64,000 nt of DNA from Rhodanobacteraceae bacterium ZG21-1 (GCA_021390615.1 JAJEJU010000022.1:248001-312000), one strand, 5' to 3'. Counted from the first letter of the stretch, positions 44,669 through 52,893 are shown. Translations and numbers: made by a program. The notes: generated by a model from the letters alone, not told the origin.

Positions 44669-46885
44669 CTACTTTTCGCTGCCCGAGGCGTCGGGCTTGT
44701 CTTTCTGCTGGTTGAATTCGTGGATTTCTCGGAGCAGATGAGCGACTTCGAGCATCTTGTTGTCGATGTGCTTGCCCAAGTCCACCTCGGCCTTCTGCTG
44801 CGCCTGCTCCATCTTCTGGACAATGCCGAGGATCTTGGCGTCAAAGTCCTTGCTGTTCTTGTCTGCGATGAGCTGGCGATCAGCGTTCTGATCGGTGAGC
44901 TGCTTCATCAGCTGCATGCGCTCCATCGTCATCTGGCGGATCAGCAGATCCATCGACGCCAACTTGGCCTGCACTTCTGGCGGCACGCCCTTCATATCCG
45001 GTGCCAGCAGGTTCGGCGGGATCGAGCGAGCCAAGCGCGTAGCGAACTGATCGGCTTCCGGCCAGTCCATGTTCTTGGCGATGAGGTCAGATACCAGCGT
45101 GGCGGTCTGCGGCAGTGCCTTGACGAACGCCATCATCTGATCGGCGGCCTCAATCCGCCGCGTGGCATAGGATGGACCCGTGGTGACCGTGACACCGTAC
45201 TTCCCGATAGTCGGATTGAAGATCGGGAGAGGCATGCCCTGCATCGTCTGGCCCTGCGACATCGGAGCGCCCGCGCTAGGGTCGATCTGAACTTTCTGCT
45301 CCTTGCCATCTTCTCGAAGAATCGTTAGGACGCGCTTGGTGTCATACACCTTGGGGACTGCCACAAGCAGCAATTTGCCGACGTAATGGATCATTCGGCT
45401 CAAGTTGTCTTGATAGTGGAACGAACCGATATCGCCTGACCGGCGCAGCTCTTGGATGGCGCGTCCTGACTCATCATGCATGCGCTCATTGGGAGTAGCA
45501 TCAAACCGGATGCCCGTGACCGCCATCATGTCCTGCGCAGCGCCCTGGATGGCCTGGAGCACACCTGCAGGCGGCTGGCTCATGGGCTGACGCTGGGGTG
45601 GGGGCGCGGGTTTCCCTCCTACGTTCGAGGACTTATAGAGCAGGTAAGGCATGCTCTTCGTGTTGGCCTGCTTCCACTGTGCCTCGTGCCCCTCGACCTG
45701 ACCTTCTTCCATGATGAAGGGCGCCTTGGGCTGAAGCGCGACAACCTCGGCCTCGGTCGTCTTCCAGTAGTTGTACATGCGCTGAGGGTCTTTGGCATCA
45801 CGTACAAGTCCGGCATAGGTCACCTTGCCCTGCACGTCGATCTCATCGCCCACCGCCATAGCGATCGGTATCATGCCCTCGAAGGGCTGCTCGGTACGCT
45901 CAAGGATTTCGAAGGCTGTGAGCTTGTACCACTTCGTTACCTTGCGCTCTGCCTTGCGCTCCTTAAGAACCTCAACATCACCCTGCTCGATGAGCTGATT
46001 GACCTCTTCGGACAAATCCTTCTTGAAGCCTGTGAATCCGTTGGAAAGCAGAACCAAGTCCTCCATGACATGTTCGGATTCGTAGTACTCCGCCACGCGC
46101 ACACGGTCCTTCTCTACCCATTCCTTATAGGTGTCGCCGGTGCCCGAAGGATTCCACGAGATTTGCTGGTGGTCTGGGTATTCGGCTTGGAACTCATCGT
46201 TCGGAATCATCTCGGTCACGAACGCATACCGCATATCGCTGCCGTCAGACTGCATGTGATCAGGGTCGCGATACACCGTGAAGGGGTTTCGCACTCTCTC
46301 GATACGCAGTACCTGATTGAACGTGTCGTTGCTCTCGTACTCCGTCAGTACACGGCAGTAGCCGAATCCATTGGCTGCCGCGCCAAACGATGCCGTGTCG
46401 TAGGCGATATCGGCGCGCGAATCCCGTTCAATCGCTCGAATCACGCCGCCATACATCTTGGCTGCTTCGATGTCCGTCTGATCGCCAACGGGGCTGATCT
46501 TGATGCTTGGACGGTTCTCACGCAGGTCGTTAGAAACCTGATGGACAAACGTCTTGAGCTTGTTGAACGTCAGACATGGGCGTTTGTCCGTATTGCGCTG
46601 GGCAGCCACATCAGCAGGCCACTGATCGCCGTTGAGGAATTTCAAATCCTCTACGGCATTCTTGCGGTTGTCGGCCTCGGCTTGGATACAGCGCTCAAAC
46701 CGCTTCATCGCGCGCAGGATGATCTTCTGGTCTTCCTCCAGATCCTTTTCACGCTGTTTCTTGTCCGACTTCGAGCCCTTGCCACCGTCCTTCGGTAGCG
46801 AAGGCGGCAGCTTGTTCATCGATGTCGTGACGCTCGGCATTTTGATCTTGCCGTCGTCTTTCGGCTTCAGGGGGTCTTGAGCCAT
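44669..46885 (-). CDS. Portal protein, P22 type
   Basis: A 738-residue protein with family features: FNKLKTFVHQVSNDLRENRPSI (in parts), YFGAAANGFGYCRVLTEY-like core, YKLTAFEILERT, and a C-terminal coiled-coil barrel rich in Gln/Lys (from about residue 640). Size is close to the 725-residue P22 portal. The dodecameric ring docks terminase and later gp4. Confidence 0.9.
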   Translation of the reverse strand: MAQDPLKPKDDGKIKMPSVTTSMNKLPPSLPKDGGKGSKSDKKQREKDLEEDQKIILRAMKRFERCIQAEADNRKNAVEDLKFLNGDQWPADVAAQRNTDKRPCLTFNKLKTFVHQVSNDLRENRPSIKISPVGDQTDIEAAKMYGGVIRAIERDSRADIAYDTASFGAAANGFGYCRVLTEYESNDTFNQVLRIERVRNPFTVYRDPDHMQSDGSDMRYAFVTEMIPNDEFQAEYPDHQQISWNPSGTGDTYKEWVEKDRVRVAEYYESEHVMEDLVLLSNGFTGFKKDLSEEVNQLIEQGDVEVLKERKAERKVTKWYKLTAFEILERTEQPFEGMIPIAMAVGDEIDVQGKVTYAGLVRDAKDPQRMYNYWKTTEAEVVALQPKAPFIMEEGQVEGHEAQWKQANTKSMPYLLYKSSNVGGKPAPPPQRQPMSQPPAGVLQAIQGAAQDMMAVTGIRFDATPNERMHDESGRAIQELRRSGDIGSFHYQDNLSRMIHYVGKLLLVAVPKVYDTKRVLTILREDGKEQKVQIDPSAGAPMSQGQTMQGMPLPIFNPTIGKYGVTVTTGPSYATRRIEAADQMMAFVKALPQTATLVSDLIAKNMDWPEADQFATRLARSIPPNLLAPDMKGVPPEVQAKLASMDLLIRQMTMERMQLMKQLTDQNADRQLIADKNSKDFDAKILGIVQKMEQAQQKAEVDLGKHIDNKMLEVAHLLREIHEFNQQKDKPDASGSEK

Positions 46886-46931
46886 GCTGCACCAGCTTGT
46901 TGTTATTTTTGTGGGTGTACAGCGTGTTTCT

Positions 46932-47153
46932 TTACGTTACTTCGCCGGGCTCACGGCCCGACTCCATCACTTCCACTATGCGTTCGGCCCAGTCCTGACG
47001 CATCTCTCTTAGTCGCTTACCGGGCGACACCATTGGCACGATCGCGAAGTACTCTTGGCCTCGATCGTCAAAGATCGAGAACCGAACCGCATCCTCGCCA
47101 AGGATTGGAGACCAGAAGAAGTACTCCTGGATACGAACGACACGGTCAGTCAC
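46932..47153 (-). CDS. Small phage protein
   Basis: A 73-residue protein (VRIQEYFFWSPILGEDAV, then EYFAIVPMVSPGKRLREM). It overlaps its upstream neighbour by eight bases in the late operon. No membrane segment; function unknown. Confidence 0.6.
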   Translation of the reverse strand: MTDRVVRIQEYFFWSPILGEDAVRFSIFDDRGQEYFAIVPMVSPGKRLREMRQDWAERIVEVMESGREPGEVT

Positions 47154-47397
47154 GAAACAAATCGAATGAAGGGCAGTGGCCGCCGGGATGAGGGAAAGAC
47201 GGGTCCTTCTCGTGCTTCATTACTGCATGCCACCATTCGAGGTCCCTCCCATGAACGACAAGCACGCCTATGACTTTATCCATAAATTCATCGCGCCTGT
47301 TTTCGTAAATCTCTTCCCAGGAGTCAGGAACAGTGACTTCAATAAGTATGCGGTCCTGCTCTTTGTTGGCTGAATTTGTGTCGAACGTAAACTTCAT
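47146..47397 (-). CDS. Small phage protein, paralogue of the next upstream gene
   Basis: An 83-residue protein (MKFTFDTNSANKEQDRILIEVTVPDSWEEI read in two parts) with AGGAG before its ATG. Its N-terminal half matches the 59-residue protein at 47407-47586 (F.TNS...DR....E...P.SW..I), so the two are duplicated. The C-terminus has a His/Pro-rich end (FPHPGGHCPSFD). Unknown function. Confidence 0.6.
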   Translation of the reverse strand: MKFTFDTNSANKEQDRILIEVTVPDSWEEIYENRRDEFMDKVIGVLVVHGRDLEWWHAVMKHEKDPSFPHPGGHCPSFDLFRD

Positions 47398-47406
47398 GGC
47401 TAACTC

Positions 47407-47586
47407 CTATTCAATTCTGCACTCCGGCAATGACATCCACCATTCAAGTATCTTAGCCCGGGTCGAATCCAAGAATTCATGAGGATGGCTGACAGAAATA
47501 TCCTGCCAAGAGCCAGGAAGGATCATCTCGAATTTCATTTCGTCACGATCTTCAGTCGACGAATTCGTGTGAAATTTGTATGTCAT
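47407..47586 (-). CDS. Small phage protein, paralogue of the next downstream gene
   Basis: A 59-residue frame (MTYKFHTNSSTEDRDEMKF, MILPGSWQDISVSHP...) nine bases upstream of its paralogue and nine bases after the second GroES-like gene, with AGGA before the ATG. The shared pattern is TNS...DRD, P.SW..I and, later, L.WW. Function unknown. Confidence 0.6.
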   Translation of the reverse strand: MTYKFHTNSSTEDRDEMKFEMILPGSWQDISVSHPHEFLDSTRAKILEWWMSLPECRIE

Positions 47587-47595
47587 GGATAAATC

Positions 47596-47853
47596 CTAAT
47601 CGATCACCGCAATCACATCCGACTCGCGCATCACCAGCACGGTGCCTCCATCCACCTTGACCTCCATGCCTGCGTTCTTGCTGAAGACGATGCGGTCGCC
47701 GGTCGATACCTCGACGTCCTTGCCCACGGCCAGTACCACTCCGCTAGGCTGCTTAGGTGCTTCGTCGTAGACCAGAACGATGCCGCCCGAGCTAATGGCC
47801 TCGGTCTCTTCACGCTTTACGACCAAGCGGTCATAGATAGGTTTAATGCTCAT
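47596..47853 (-). CDS. GroES-like co-chaperonin (second copy)
   Basis: An 85-residue Cpn10 homologue: IKPIYDRLVVKREET, mobile loop EAISSGGIVLVYDEA with the canonical IVL tripeptide, SGVVLAVGKDV, GDRIVFSKNAG and a terminal VLVMRESDVIAVID. It is clearly different from the copy at 41274-41555 and closer to bacterial GroES. It overlaps its upstream neighbour by four bases between terminase and portal, so it would be made early in head assembly. Confidence 0.9.
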   Translation of the reverse strand: MSIKPIYDRLVVKREETEAISSGGIVLVYDEAPKQPSGVVLAVGKDVEVSTGDRIVFSKNAGMEVKVDGGTVLVMRESDVIAVID

Positions 47854-48065
47854 CGAGGCGCCGGATAGTTGGGGTTACGCAGATAAGCTTCAGCTTTCTG
47901 CAAGATGATTTCCTCGTTTAGTCCCGTATCTGCATCACAAGACCATCCGGTAATGCGATCACCAATCCATGCGATCCACATGAAGCGATCCATTTGCGCG
48001 TCGTAGCAACGCTTATACTCAAACTTCTGCTTGATGCCTGGATTGAATTTGACGACGTTCGTCAT
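47850..48065 (-). CDS. Small phage protein
   Basis: A 71-residue protein (NPGIKQKFEYKRCYDAQMDR, then WIAWIGDRITGWSCDADTGL) with two cysteines and several Trp. It overlaps both neighbours by four bases. Unknown function. Confidence 0.6.
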   Translation of the reverse strand: MTNVVKFNPGIKQKFEYKRCYDAQMDRFMWIAWIGDRITGWSCDADTGLNEEIILQKAEAYLRNPNYPAPR

Positions 48066-48292
48066 GTCACTTTCTCGTTAGGTGTAGACCAGATGTCCTC
48101 ATCAGCCTGCACTTTCGCCTTGCATGCAAGCATGGCATCGGTCCAGTTCGAGCCTGTGCCCTCATAGACGTAGTTACGGTTCCTTGGGCGTCGGCCCTGA
48201 TAAACCCAAACTTCTCCCCGCTTGAAGTGCTTAATCTCAAGATCAAGCCCAGGTAGCTTGCGGAACTCGGTCATGCCTACATACAGGCTCAT
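48062..48292 (-). CDS. Small phage protein
   Basis: A 76-residue protein (MSLYVGMTEFRKLPGLDLEI, VWVYQGRRPRNRNYVYEG, TDAMLACKAKVQADEDIW). The start at 48292 is set by an ATGA overlap with the upstream stop; a longer frame from 48343 would run into that gene. Unknown function. Confidence 0.6.
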   Translation of the reverse strand: MSLYVGMTEFRKLPGLDLEIKHFKRGEVWVYQGRRPRNRNYVYEGTGSNWTDAMLACKAKVQADEDIWSTPNEKVT

Positions 48293-48918
48293 GATGACTC
48301 TCGTTCCATCTCTTTCTCGTATTGCCGGATCGACTGCCAGCATCTCTTCTTGGCTTGTCGAAGCATCCTTGCAGCCACTAAGCGCATTGCAGGATGTTCG
48401 CGAATGCTTGGATCATCAGCGATCCCCTCACGCCTCACTCGCTGACCATGCGCATAGCCATCAACGAGCCATTCAATTTGGTCGTTCACGCTGTCGTATC
48501 GCCAGGACCATTTAAGTCCGTATCCTTTTTCAGGGTGTCGACAGTCGCGTCCAAAACGTACCGACCTATAGCTGAACTGCTTGGTATTGCTGTACAGGTC
48601 GTGCCCCCTACATGCGTCTGCAAAGTCGTTCACGACTTTACGGACTAGACTCTTTCCGACATGAAGACTTGAAGCAACGTGATCTACCTTGCAGCCGTCT
48701 ATCATCACCATCTTGACTATGCGTCGGTTTCTCTCGGCTTCCAGGCCAGATTCGAGAAATTGCCATCGGTATTTCTCGTCCGCATTGACGCGGAATTGCC
48801 CCATGCCATACCAACCAAGAACTGAATTGAATTCGGCTTCAGTGATGCGCAAGACGATCCGGCTGCTTTGGGCATATCCAGGCCGGCCTGTCTTAACTTG
48901 CTTTAGCTCGCCATCCAC
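48289..48918 (-). CDS. Phage protein with putative helix-turn-helix
   Basis: A 209-residue basic protein. Residues about 75-105 (CKVDHVASSLHVGKSLVRKV) fit a helix-turn-helix. The remainder is Arg/Trp/Tyr-rich, with two Cys and several His (SVRFGRDCRHPEKGYGLKWS). It overlaps the terminase gene by 16 bases. A DNA-binding late regulator or packaging accessory is possible. Confidence 0.5.
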   Translation of the reverse strand: MDGELKQVKTGRPGYAQSSRIVLRITEAEFNSVLGWYGMGQFRVNADEKYRWQFLESGLEAERNRRIVKMVMIDGCKVDHVASSLHVGKSLVRKVVNDFADACRGHDLYSNTKQFSYRSVRFGRDCRHPEKGYGLKWSWRYDSVNDQIEWLVDGYAHGQRVRREGIADDPSIREHPAMRLVAARMLRQAKKRCWQSIRQYEKEMERESS

Positions 48919-50180
48919 GATGAACCTCCGTAGCTCGATCCCACGGCCATCTTGACCGGCGATCTCTCGTGACCCTTGTCGTACCCTACGGCCATGCAGG
49001 CGAAAGCCTTAGCGCCGTGGCTGGATGCGTCATGGATCGGGTTTCGTGTCGTACTTCCATCGGTGTGCATGCCGTATTTGTAGCTAGCTAGCCTATTGCG
49101 AAGCTCCAACGTTCCCGACTCGTCAAACACGCATTTCGGGAACAGATTACGCACGGCCGCGTGCTGCGTGTTCTCGTCAGTCGCCGGCACGATCTTCACT
49201 TGGCAGGACGGGAACAGCTCCTTCATCGTCCCTTCCCAGCTGGTGCCGCTGATGATGTTCTTGTTCACGCCGTCATGGGGTCCGTAGTGGATGCCGTACA
49301 CGTAGGGCAGTGACTTCAGCTCCTGAGCGTAGCTATCGACCGTTCTATGCCTGTCTTCGATGTACGCAAGGACGCGATACTCGTAGCCCACCTGCTGGAA
49401 CAGCACGATCGCCATGCTGTCGCCCCAGCCAAGATCCCATGCCGTATGAACTGGTTTGCTTCGCTCATACGGCACCTTGCAGACTCGACCCGATGCAACT
49501 AGCTCTCGCATCTCCCGTGCGTACACAGCGCCTTCAAGAGCTACACGGCATTTGCCTTCCCAAATAGTCAGGTAGCCATCGGGGTCGCGCCTCTGGCAGT
49601 CCTGGCGCTCTGCATCCAGCTCCTTGCTAAACCACGGGTTGTCACGCCAACCAATCTCGACCACCTTGCTATCGGTCGGCGGATGCACAACGAACCGCTG
49701 ATACGTCTCGTCCGTCTCTAGCTCGGGGTTGAAGCTCACCCATATCTCAGAGCCTGGTCGTCGAATAGTGGGCGTCAGCGTGTCCCAGCTCTTCTTCGAG
49801 ACGTTGCGCGCCTCCTCAACCCAGCATCGATCAATGCCTTCGAACGACTTCAAGTCACTGGGATTGATGCGCAACCCAGTAAACGCGAATGACGAACCGT
49901 TGAACCTGTGCTTGATCGTCGTGTTCTGTACTTCATACGCCACTGACAGCCCTAGGCTATCAATGCGGTCCTTCAGCAACTGATGCACTGACTCCTTAAT
50001 GCTCTCCATATGCTCACGAGCGCACAGATTGCGCAGCGCGGCCTGGTGGGATTGGATCAGCAGCGCATCGGCAAAGGACCATGACTTGCACCCGCCTCGG
50101 CCACCGTATGCCACCTTGTAACGGTAGGGCTCATACAGGAAGCCGAGCTTGTCAGGGATTTGTACTGCCAGGTTTGACAT
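48903..50180 (-). CDS. Terminase large subunit
   Basis: A 425-residue packaging motor and nuclease of the PBSX/XtmB group. Walker A is GGRGGCKS (26-33; Gly is usual where Cys stands). Walker B/catalytic carboxylate lies in RCWVEEA (118-124), then FNPELETDETYQRF and the nuclease domain starting HTAWDLGWGDSMAI with further acidic clusters. It cuts concatemeric DNA and drives it through the portal using ATP. The frame is open to 50237, but MSNLAVQIPDKL is where the family's N-terminus begins. Confidence 0.9.
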   Translation of the reverse strand: MSNLAVQIPDKLGFLYEPYRYKVAYGGRGGCKSWSFADALLIQSHQAALRNLCAREHMESIKESVHQLLKDRIDSLGLSVAYEVQNTTIKHRFNGSSFAFTGLRINPSDLKSFEGIDRCWVEEARNVSKKSWDTLTPTIRRPGSEIWVSFNPELETDETYQRFVVHPPTDSKVVEIGWRDNPWFSKELDAERQDCQRRDPDGYLTIWEGKCRVALEGAVYAREMRELVASGRVCKVPYERSKPVHTAWDLGWGDSMAIVLFQQVGYEYRVLAYIEDRHRTVDSYAQELKSLPYVYGIHYGPHDGVNKNIISGTSWEGTMKELFPSCQVKIVPATDENTQHAAVRNLFPKCVFDESGTLELRNRLASYKYGMHTDGSTTRNPIHDASSHGAKAFACMAVGYDKGHERSPVKMAVGSSYGGSSWMAS

Positions 50181-50409
50181 GCGTGATCGTGATCGAATGC
50201 GGGATGTCTCCGCCGTCAGGGCCTGACATTTCAACACTACTCAGGTCAGGAACTGATTTCCTTAACAAAATCTCAGCTGACCGTACCTGCGTTGCACTCA
50301 TCTCACGGTTGCCCTTGACGTGATCGGTCAAAAGGCCAACTAGCACGCTCGCCTGGATCTTGGCGCGTATCTCGTCAGAGTGCTTGGGGCGTAGGGTGCG
50401 ACGGGCCAT
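50152..50409 (-). CDS. Terminase small subunit-like protein
   Basis: An 85-residue protein (MARRTLRPKHSDEIRAKIQ, LTDHVKGNREMSATQVRSAE, ILLRKSVPDLSSVEMSG). The ATQ...IEILLRKTVPDLSSVE-like pattern belongs to a family of short phage DNA-recognition subunits found before the large terminase. Its last 10 codons overlap the large subunit start. Confidence 0.78.
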   Translation of the reverse strand: MARRTLRPKHSDEIRAKIQASVLVGLLTDHVKGNREMSATQVRSAEILLRKSVPDLSSVEMSGPDGGDIPHSITITHVKPGSTNP

Positions 50410-50632
50410 GTGGTTTTCGCTTGTCTAAAACATACTTCTTGTACAGGCTGTAGAACCCGCGCGACTTGGCGTCAGGGTCCATGTAGATCTTCAGTTTTAT
50501 ATTCAGGCTCGACACAAGCTCTTTTTGGTCGAACAGGAATACCGACAGAGACCAATAGTCTTCAGGATTGAGCGTGATCTGATCGCCACCGCGTCTCGCT
50601 TGCTCAGATAGCCAACTAGCACATGCGTTCAT
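50375..50632 (-). CDS. Phage protein upstream of terminase
   Basis: An 85-residue soluble protein (CASWLSEQARRGGDQITLNP, EDYWSLSVFLFDQKELVSSL, YSLYKKYVLDKRKPHG) overlapping the small terminase start by 35 bases. It begins shortly after a terminator hairpin, so it could head the packaging transcript. Unknown function. Confidence 0.6.
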   Translation of the reverse strand: MNACASWLSEQARRGGDQITLNPEDYWSLSVFLFDQKELVSSLNIKLKIYMDPDAKSRGFYSLYKKYVLDKRKPHGPSHPTPQAL

Positions 50633-50641
50633 GGCGGCATC

Positions 50642-50674
50642 AAAAGAAAGACCGGCAGCTATTGCGGCTGCCGG
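50642..50674 (-). terminator. Intrinsic terminator inside the late region
   Basis: Minus strand: CCGGCAGC, 7-base loop, GCTGCCGG, then TCTTTCTTTTG. It lies between the short Ser/Pro-rich gene and the gene upstream of terminase, so an antiterminator or internal promoter is needed for late expression. Confidence 0.75.
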
Positions 50675-50680
50675 CGGATA

Positions 50681-50860
50681 TCACTTAAGCCAGCCCTTGG
50701 GTGCACGGCCCAATTCGTGAGGCTGAGACGGCGCGCTGGTCGGGATTTTCATACGGGAGGGCGTGGGACGGCTGCCCGAACCTACAGCCGTGTTCTGCGA
50801 TGCGCTGGAACGGTTGTCCGACTTCTTTGCGGTCGGCGAATCAGAGATGAGCTTACCCAT
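50681..50860 (-). CDS. Short disordered Ser/Pro-rich phage protein
   Basis: A 59-residue protein (MGKLISDSPTAKKSDNRSSA ... RMKIPTSAPSQPHELGRAPK) with no hydrophobic core, probably unstructured. AGGA lies eight bases before ATG 50860; an upstream ATG at 50905 has none. Unknown function. Confidence 0.55.
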   Translation of the reverse strand: MGKLISDSPTAKKSDNRSSASQNTAVGSGSRPTPSRMKIPTSAPSQPHELGRAPKGWLK

Positions 50861-50920
50861 GGGTTTTCCTCGGTGATGACTGCAATTGCACGAGCATTGC
50901 ATCATGCGTTTTTGCAGGGT

Positions 50921-51304
50921 TCAAGGTGGTATTTTCGTCTCGATGGGCGATCCAGTGATGTAATCCAGAATCACCTTCCATGCTGCTTCCCATCCCCTGC
51001 ATACTTCAGCGCGCCATCCTACGTTCCGTAGGTTCTGTATCCAGTCCTTCTGCTCCCGACTCGCATAGCCCGTCATTGACTTCAGCTCGATCGCCAGTCC
51101 GATGTGCGATCCACATGGAACAGGAAATAGGTAATCGGGCACACCCGCCTTAATGCCCTCAGCCTTCATCTTTGCTGCCACGATCTTGTTTCGGTCGCCG
51201 CCATTGGGGACTGCAAAGAACATCTTGAGCGCGGGATACTTCCCTTCGTGGTACTTGATGACCTTCATCAGCGTTACCGCTTCGGCATGCTCGGTTCGCT
51301 TCAT
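50921..51304 (-). CDS. VRR-NUC domain nuclease
   Basis: A 127-residue stand-alone VRR-NUC protein of the PD-(D/E)xK superfamily: FFAVPNGGDRNKIVAAKMKA, GIKAGVPDYLFPVP with the metal-binding Asp, LAIELKS with the E-x-K pair, and SREQKDWIQNLRNVGWRAEV. Phage members probably resolve Holliday junctions or process replication forks before packaging. It overlaps its upstream neighbour by four bases. Confidence 0.88.
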   Translation of the reverse strand: MKRTEHAEAVTLMKVIKYHEGKYPALKMFFAVPNGGDRNKIVAAKMKAEGIKAGVPDYLFPVPCGSHIGLAIELKSMTGYASREQKDWIQNLRNVGWRAEVCRGWEAAWKVILDYITGSPIETKIPP

Positions 51305-51528
51305 GCTTCGCCCTTGATCGTGATGCCGCCTGGCAAGACATAAAGCAGCTGGCCGTCCTCGCGCTCGGGGTAAGGAAGCCAGTTGCGATAGTTGGTCAAG
51401 ATCCCTAGCCCGGCCCTTCGAAGCTTCACGGGAGCCTTGATGATCAACCCGGACACTCGGATGACCAAGTGAGGGATGATGCCCTCATCCGTCTCCGTAT
51501 AGCCTTCTGCTGTATGTCGATGCTTCAT
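51301..51528 (-). CDS. Small phage protein
   Basis: A 75-residue protein with strand-rich sequence (IPHLVIRVSGLIIKAPVKLR, LYVLPGGITIKGEA), overlapping both neighbours by four bases. No family recognised. Confidence 0.55.
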   Translation of the reverse strand: MKHRHTAEGYTETDEGIIPHLVIRVSGLIIKAPVKLRRAGLGILTNYRNWLPYPEREDGQLLYVLPGGITIKGEA

Positions 51529-51785
51529 ATCAGGCTCGCTATCGTTTCAGCCAGCAAATCCAGCTCATCGACCTTCCGTATCTTGAGCATGGCCTTATCG
51601 CCATGGATGCCATGCTTGCCGGTGTGGCATGGCGGGCATAGGGGAATGACTAGGTAGTTCGAGGCGCGCTGGGACATGCCCCGCCCTTCGCGGATGTGAT
51701 GGAGCTGTACAGGCCAATCGCCGCATGTGCAGCACGGAAGCTGGGCTACGCGGTCCATCCATTGGCGCTCGGCAACCGTGGTCAT
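51525..51785 (-). CDS. HNH/Ref-like zinc-binding phage protein
   Basis: An 86-residue protein with two Cys pairs and an HNH-like core (PCCTCGDWPVQLHHIREGRG, NYLVIPLCPPCHTGKHGIHG). This matches the phage recombination-enhancement (Ref)/HNH type. The HH and final H could bind metal in a nuclease site. The start is set by an ATGA overlap with the upstream stop at 51782-51785. Confidence 0.75.
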   Translation of the reverse strand: MTTVAERQWMDRVAQLPCCTCGDWPVQLHHIREGRGMSQRASNYLVIPLCPPCHTGKHGIHGDKAMLKIRKVDELDLLAETIASLI

Positions 51786-52000
51786 CCGGCATACCTGAAC
51801 TTCGGTTTCCACTTTGGAAACTCAGTCTCATGCCCGCACTCGAAACAATGCTGTTTATGGCCGAGAGGCGATTGCACAGTGTCGATGTAGCGGTATCCCT
51901 GAGACTCCATATGCTTCTCAATAGGAGTCGCAATATGGTTGCCCAGCATTGCCATGGCCGCTCTCGACATGACCTCTGTATCTAAGTAGATCGACATCAT
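51782..52000 (-). CDS. Small phage protein
   Basis: A 72-residue protein with an N-terminal helix (MSIYLDTEVMSRAAMAMLGN) and a Cys/His pair near the end (HCFECGHETEFPKWK) that may bind zinc. Overlaps both neighbours. Unknown function. Confidence 0.55.
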   Translation of the reverse strand: MMSIYLDTEVMSRAAMAMLGNHIATPIEKHMESQGYRYIDTVQSPLGHKQHCFECGHETEFPKWKPKFRYAG

Positions 52001-52362
52001 TTACTCCCGTACTGCTGATGCACCTGCTCGCTCCTCTCCGACCACTGCACACCACGCTCTGAGCCCGTCGCGTACAGAAACTCGATGAAGTCAGCGAACT
52101 TGCGCACGCCGTAGTTGCTGGTGCTGGCGCCGATCATCACCGTGCCGCCATCCAGTCCTTGTGCCATCTGCACTTGGTGCTCAAACGCTGCCGTGAGCAC
52201 TGACTTCCAGCTCATGGGATGCATCTTCGAGATGCGCCAGTTGCCCTTGGCGTCCGTATGCGGCCAGTCGATGTGCTCCGCGATATCCGTCAGCATCGGC
52301 CAGAGCTTGGCGTTCTGGCTCAACGTGCGCTTGCGGTCGAGGTCGTCAGGCATAGCACTCAT
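51997..52362 (-). CDS. ninB: NinB-type recombination mediator
   Basis: A 121-residue protein with the NinB pattern: RTLSQNAKLWPMLTDIAEHI, MSWKSVLTAAFEHQ, GLDGGTVMIGASTSNYGVRK and FADFIEFLYATGSERGVQW. In lambda, NinB (Orf) helps load RecA-like or annealing proteins on SSB-coated DNA. That fits the ERF and SSB-tail proteins encoded on the rightward early operon. Confidence 0.85.
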   Translation of the reverse strand: MSAMPDDLDRKRTLSQNAKLWPMLTDIAEHIDWPHTDAKGNWRISKMHPMSWKSVLTAAFEHQVQMAQGLDGGTVMIGASTSNYGVRKFADFIEFLYATGSERGVQWSERSEQVHQQYGSK

Positions 52363-52577
52363 GCTGGCGTGACCGTGAGCAATCGTGCGGGCTTACCAGC
52401 CTTGTAACTTCCATGAATACCTTGGTCGCAATGGACGTCGCCAAGCCTGATTAGGTCATTCGACGCTTCACGCACGGACTCGTACGAGCAGCTAAGCGCC
52501 TTCGCCAGCTGAGGCATGGTCATCGGGCCAAGTAACAGCGCGTCATGGATGCGCGTGTGCAGCTTCGGCCGAATCAC
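52359..52577 (-). CDS. Small winged-helix DNA-binding protein
   Basis: A 72-residue protein with a winged-helix pattern (LHTRIHDALLLGPMTMPQLA, KALSCSYESVREASNDLIRL) and a short wing. It is probably a phage regulator or a small DNA-binding accessory. It overlaps ninB by four bases. Confidence 0.62.
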   Translation of the reverse strand: MIRPKLHTRIHDALLLGPMTMPQLAKALSCSYESVREASNDLIRLGDVHCDQGIHGSYKAGKPARLLTVTPA

Positions 52578-52578
52578 T

Positions 52579-52893
52579 TCACTTATTCCGCTTAGGCTTG
52601 GCTACCGTAATGGGATTCAACTCCCGGGGAACCAAGAAGTACTCATTACCCACGGCAATGCCGTGTCTTTCTTCGATGTTAGTACCTGGATGTGCATGGA
52701 ATGCATCCGAACAGCTTAGGAACCAGCCGAGATGGCTTCTTTGTTCGTAACTTGAGTAAGTTAAATACACTGTCTTGGTAGTGAAGGCCTCATAAAGCTT
52801 AGTCACGTGTGGCTTTCCCATCACAACGCGCTCTACGATCTTTGGTACTTCCACGATCTTTTCGACAGTAACGGTCTTGGTAAACAAACTCAT
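52579..52893 (-). CDS. Phage protein of unknown function
   Basis: A 104-residue soluble protein (SLFTKTVTVEKIVEVPKIVE, TKLYEAFTTKTVYLTYSSYE, YFLVPRELNPITVAKPKRNK). It starts with a Val/Glu/Lys strand repeat and ends basic. It shares four bases with its upstream neighbour. Confidence 0.55.
   Translation of the reverse strand: MSLFTKTVTVEKIVEVPKIVERVVMGKPHVTKLYEAFTTKTVYLTYSSYEQRSHLGWFLSCSDAFHAHPGTNIEERHGIAVGNEYFLVPRELNPITVAKPKRNK

Noticed and set aside
45476-46798. 440-codon plus-strand frame across the portal gene
   Set aside because: Antisense shadow of a clear portal protein.
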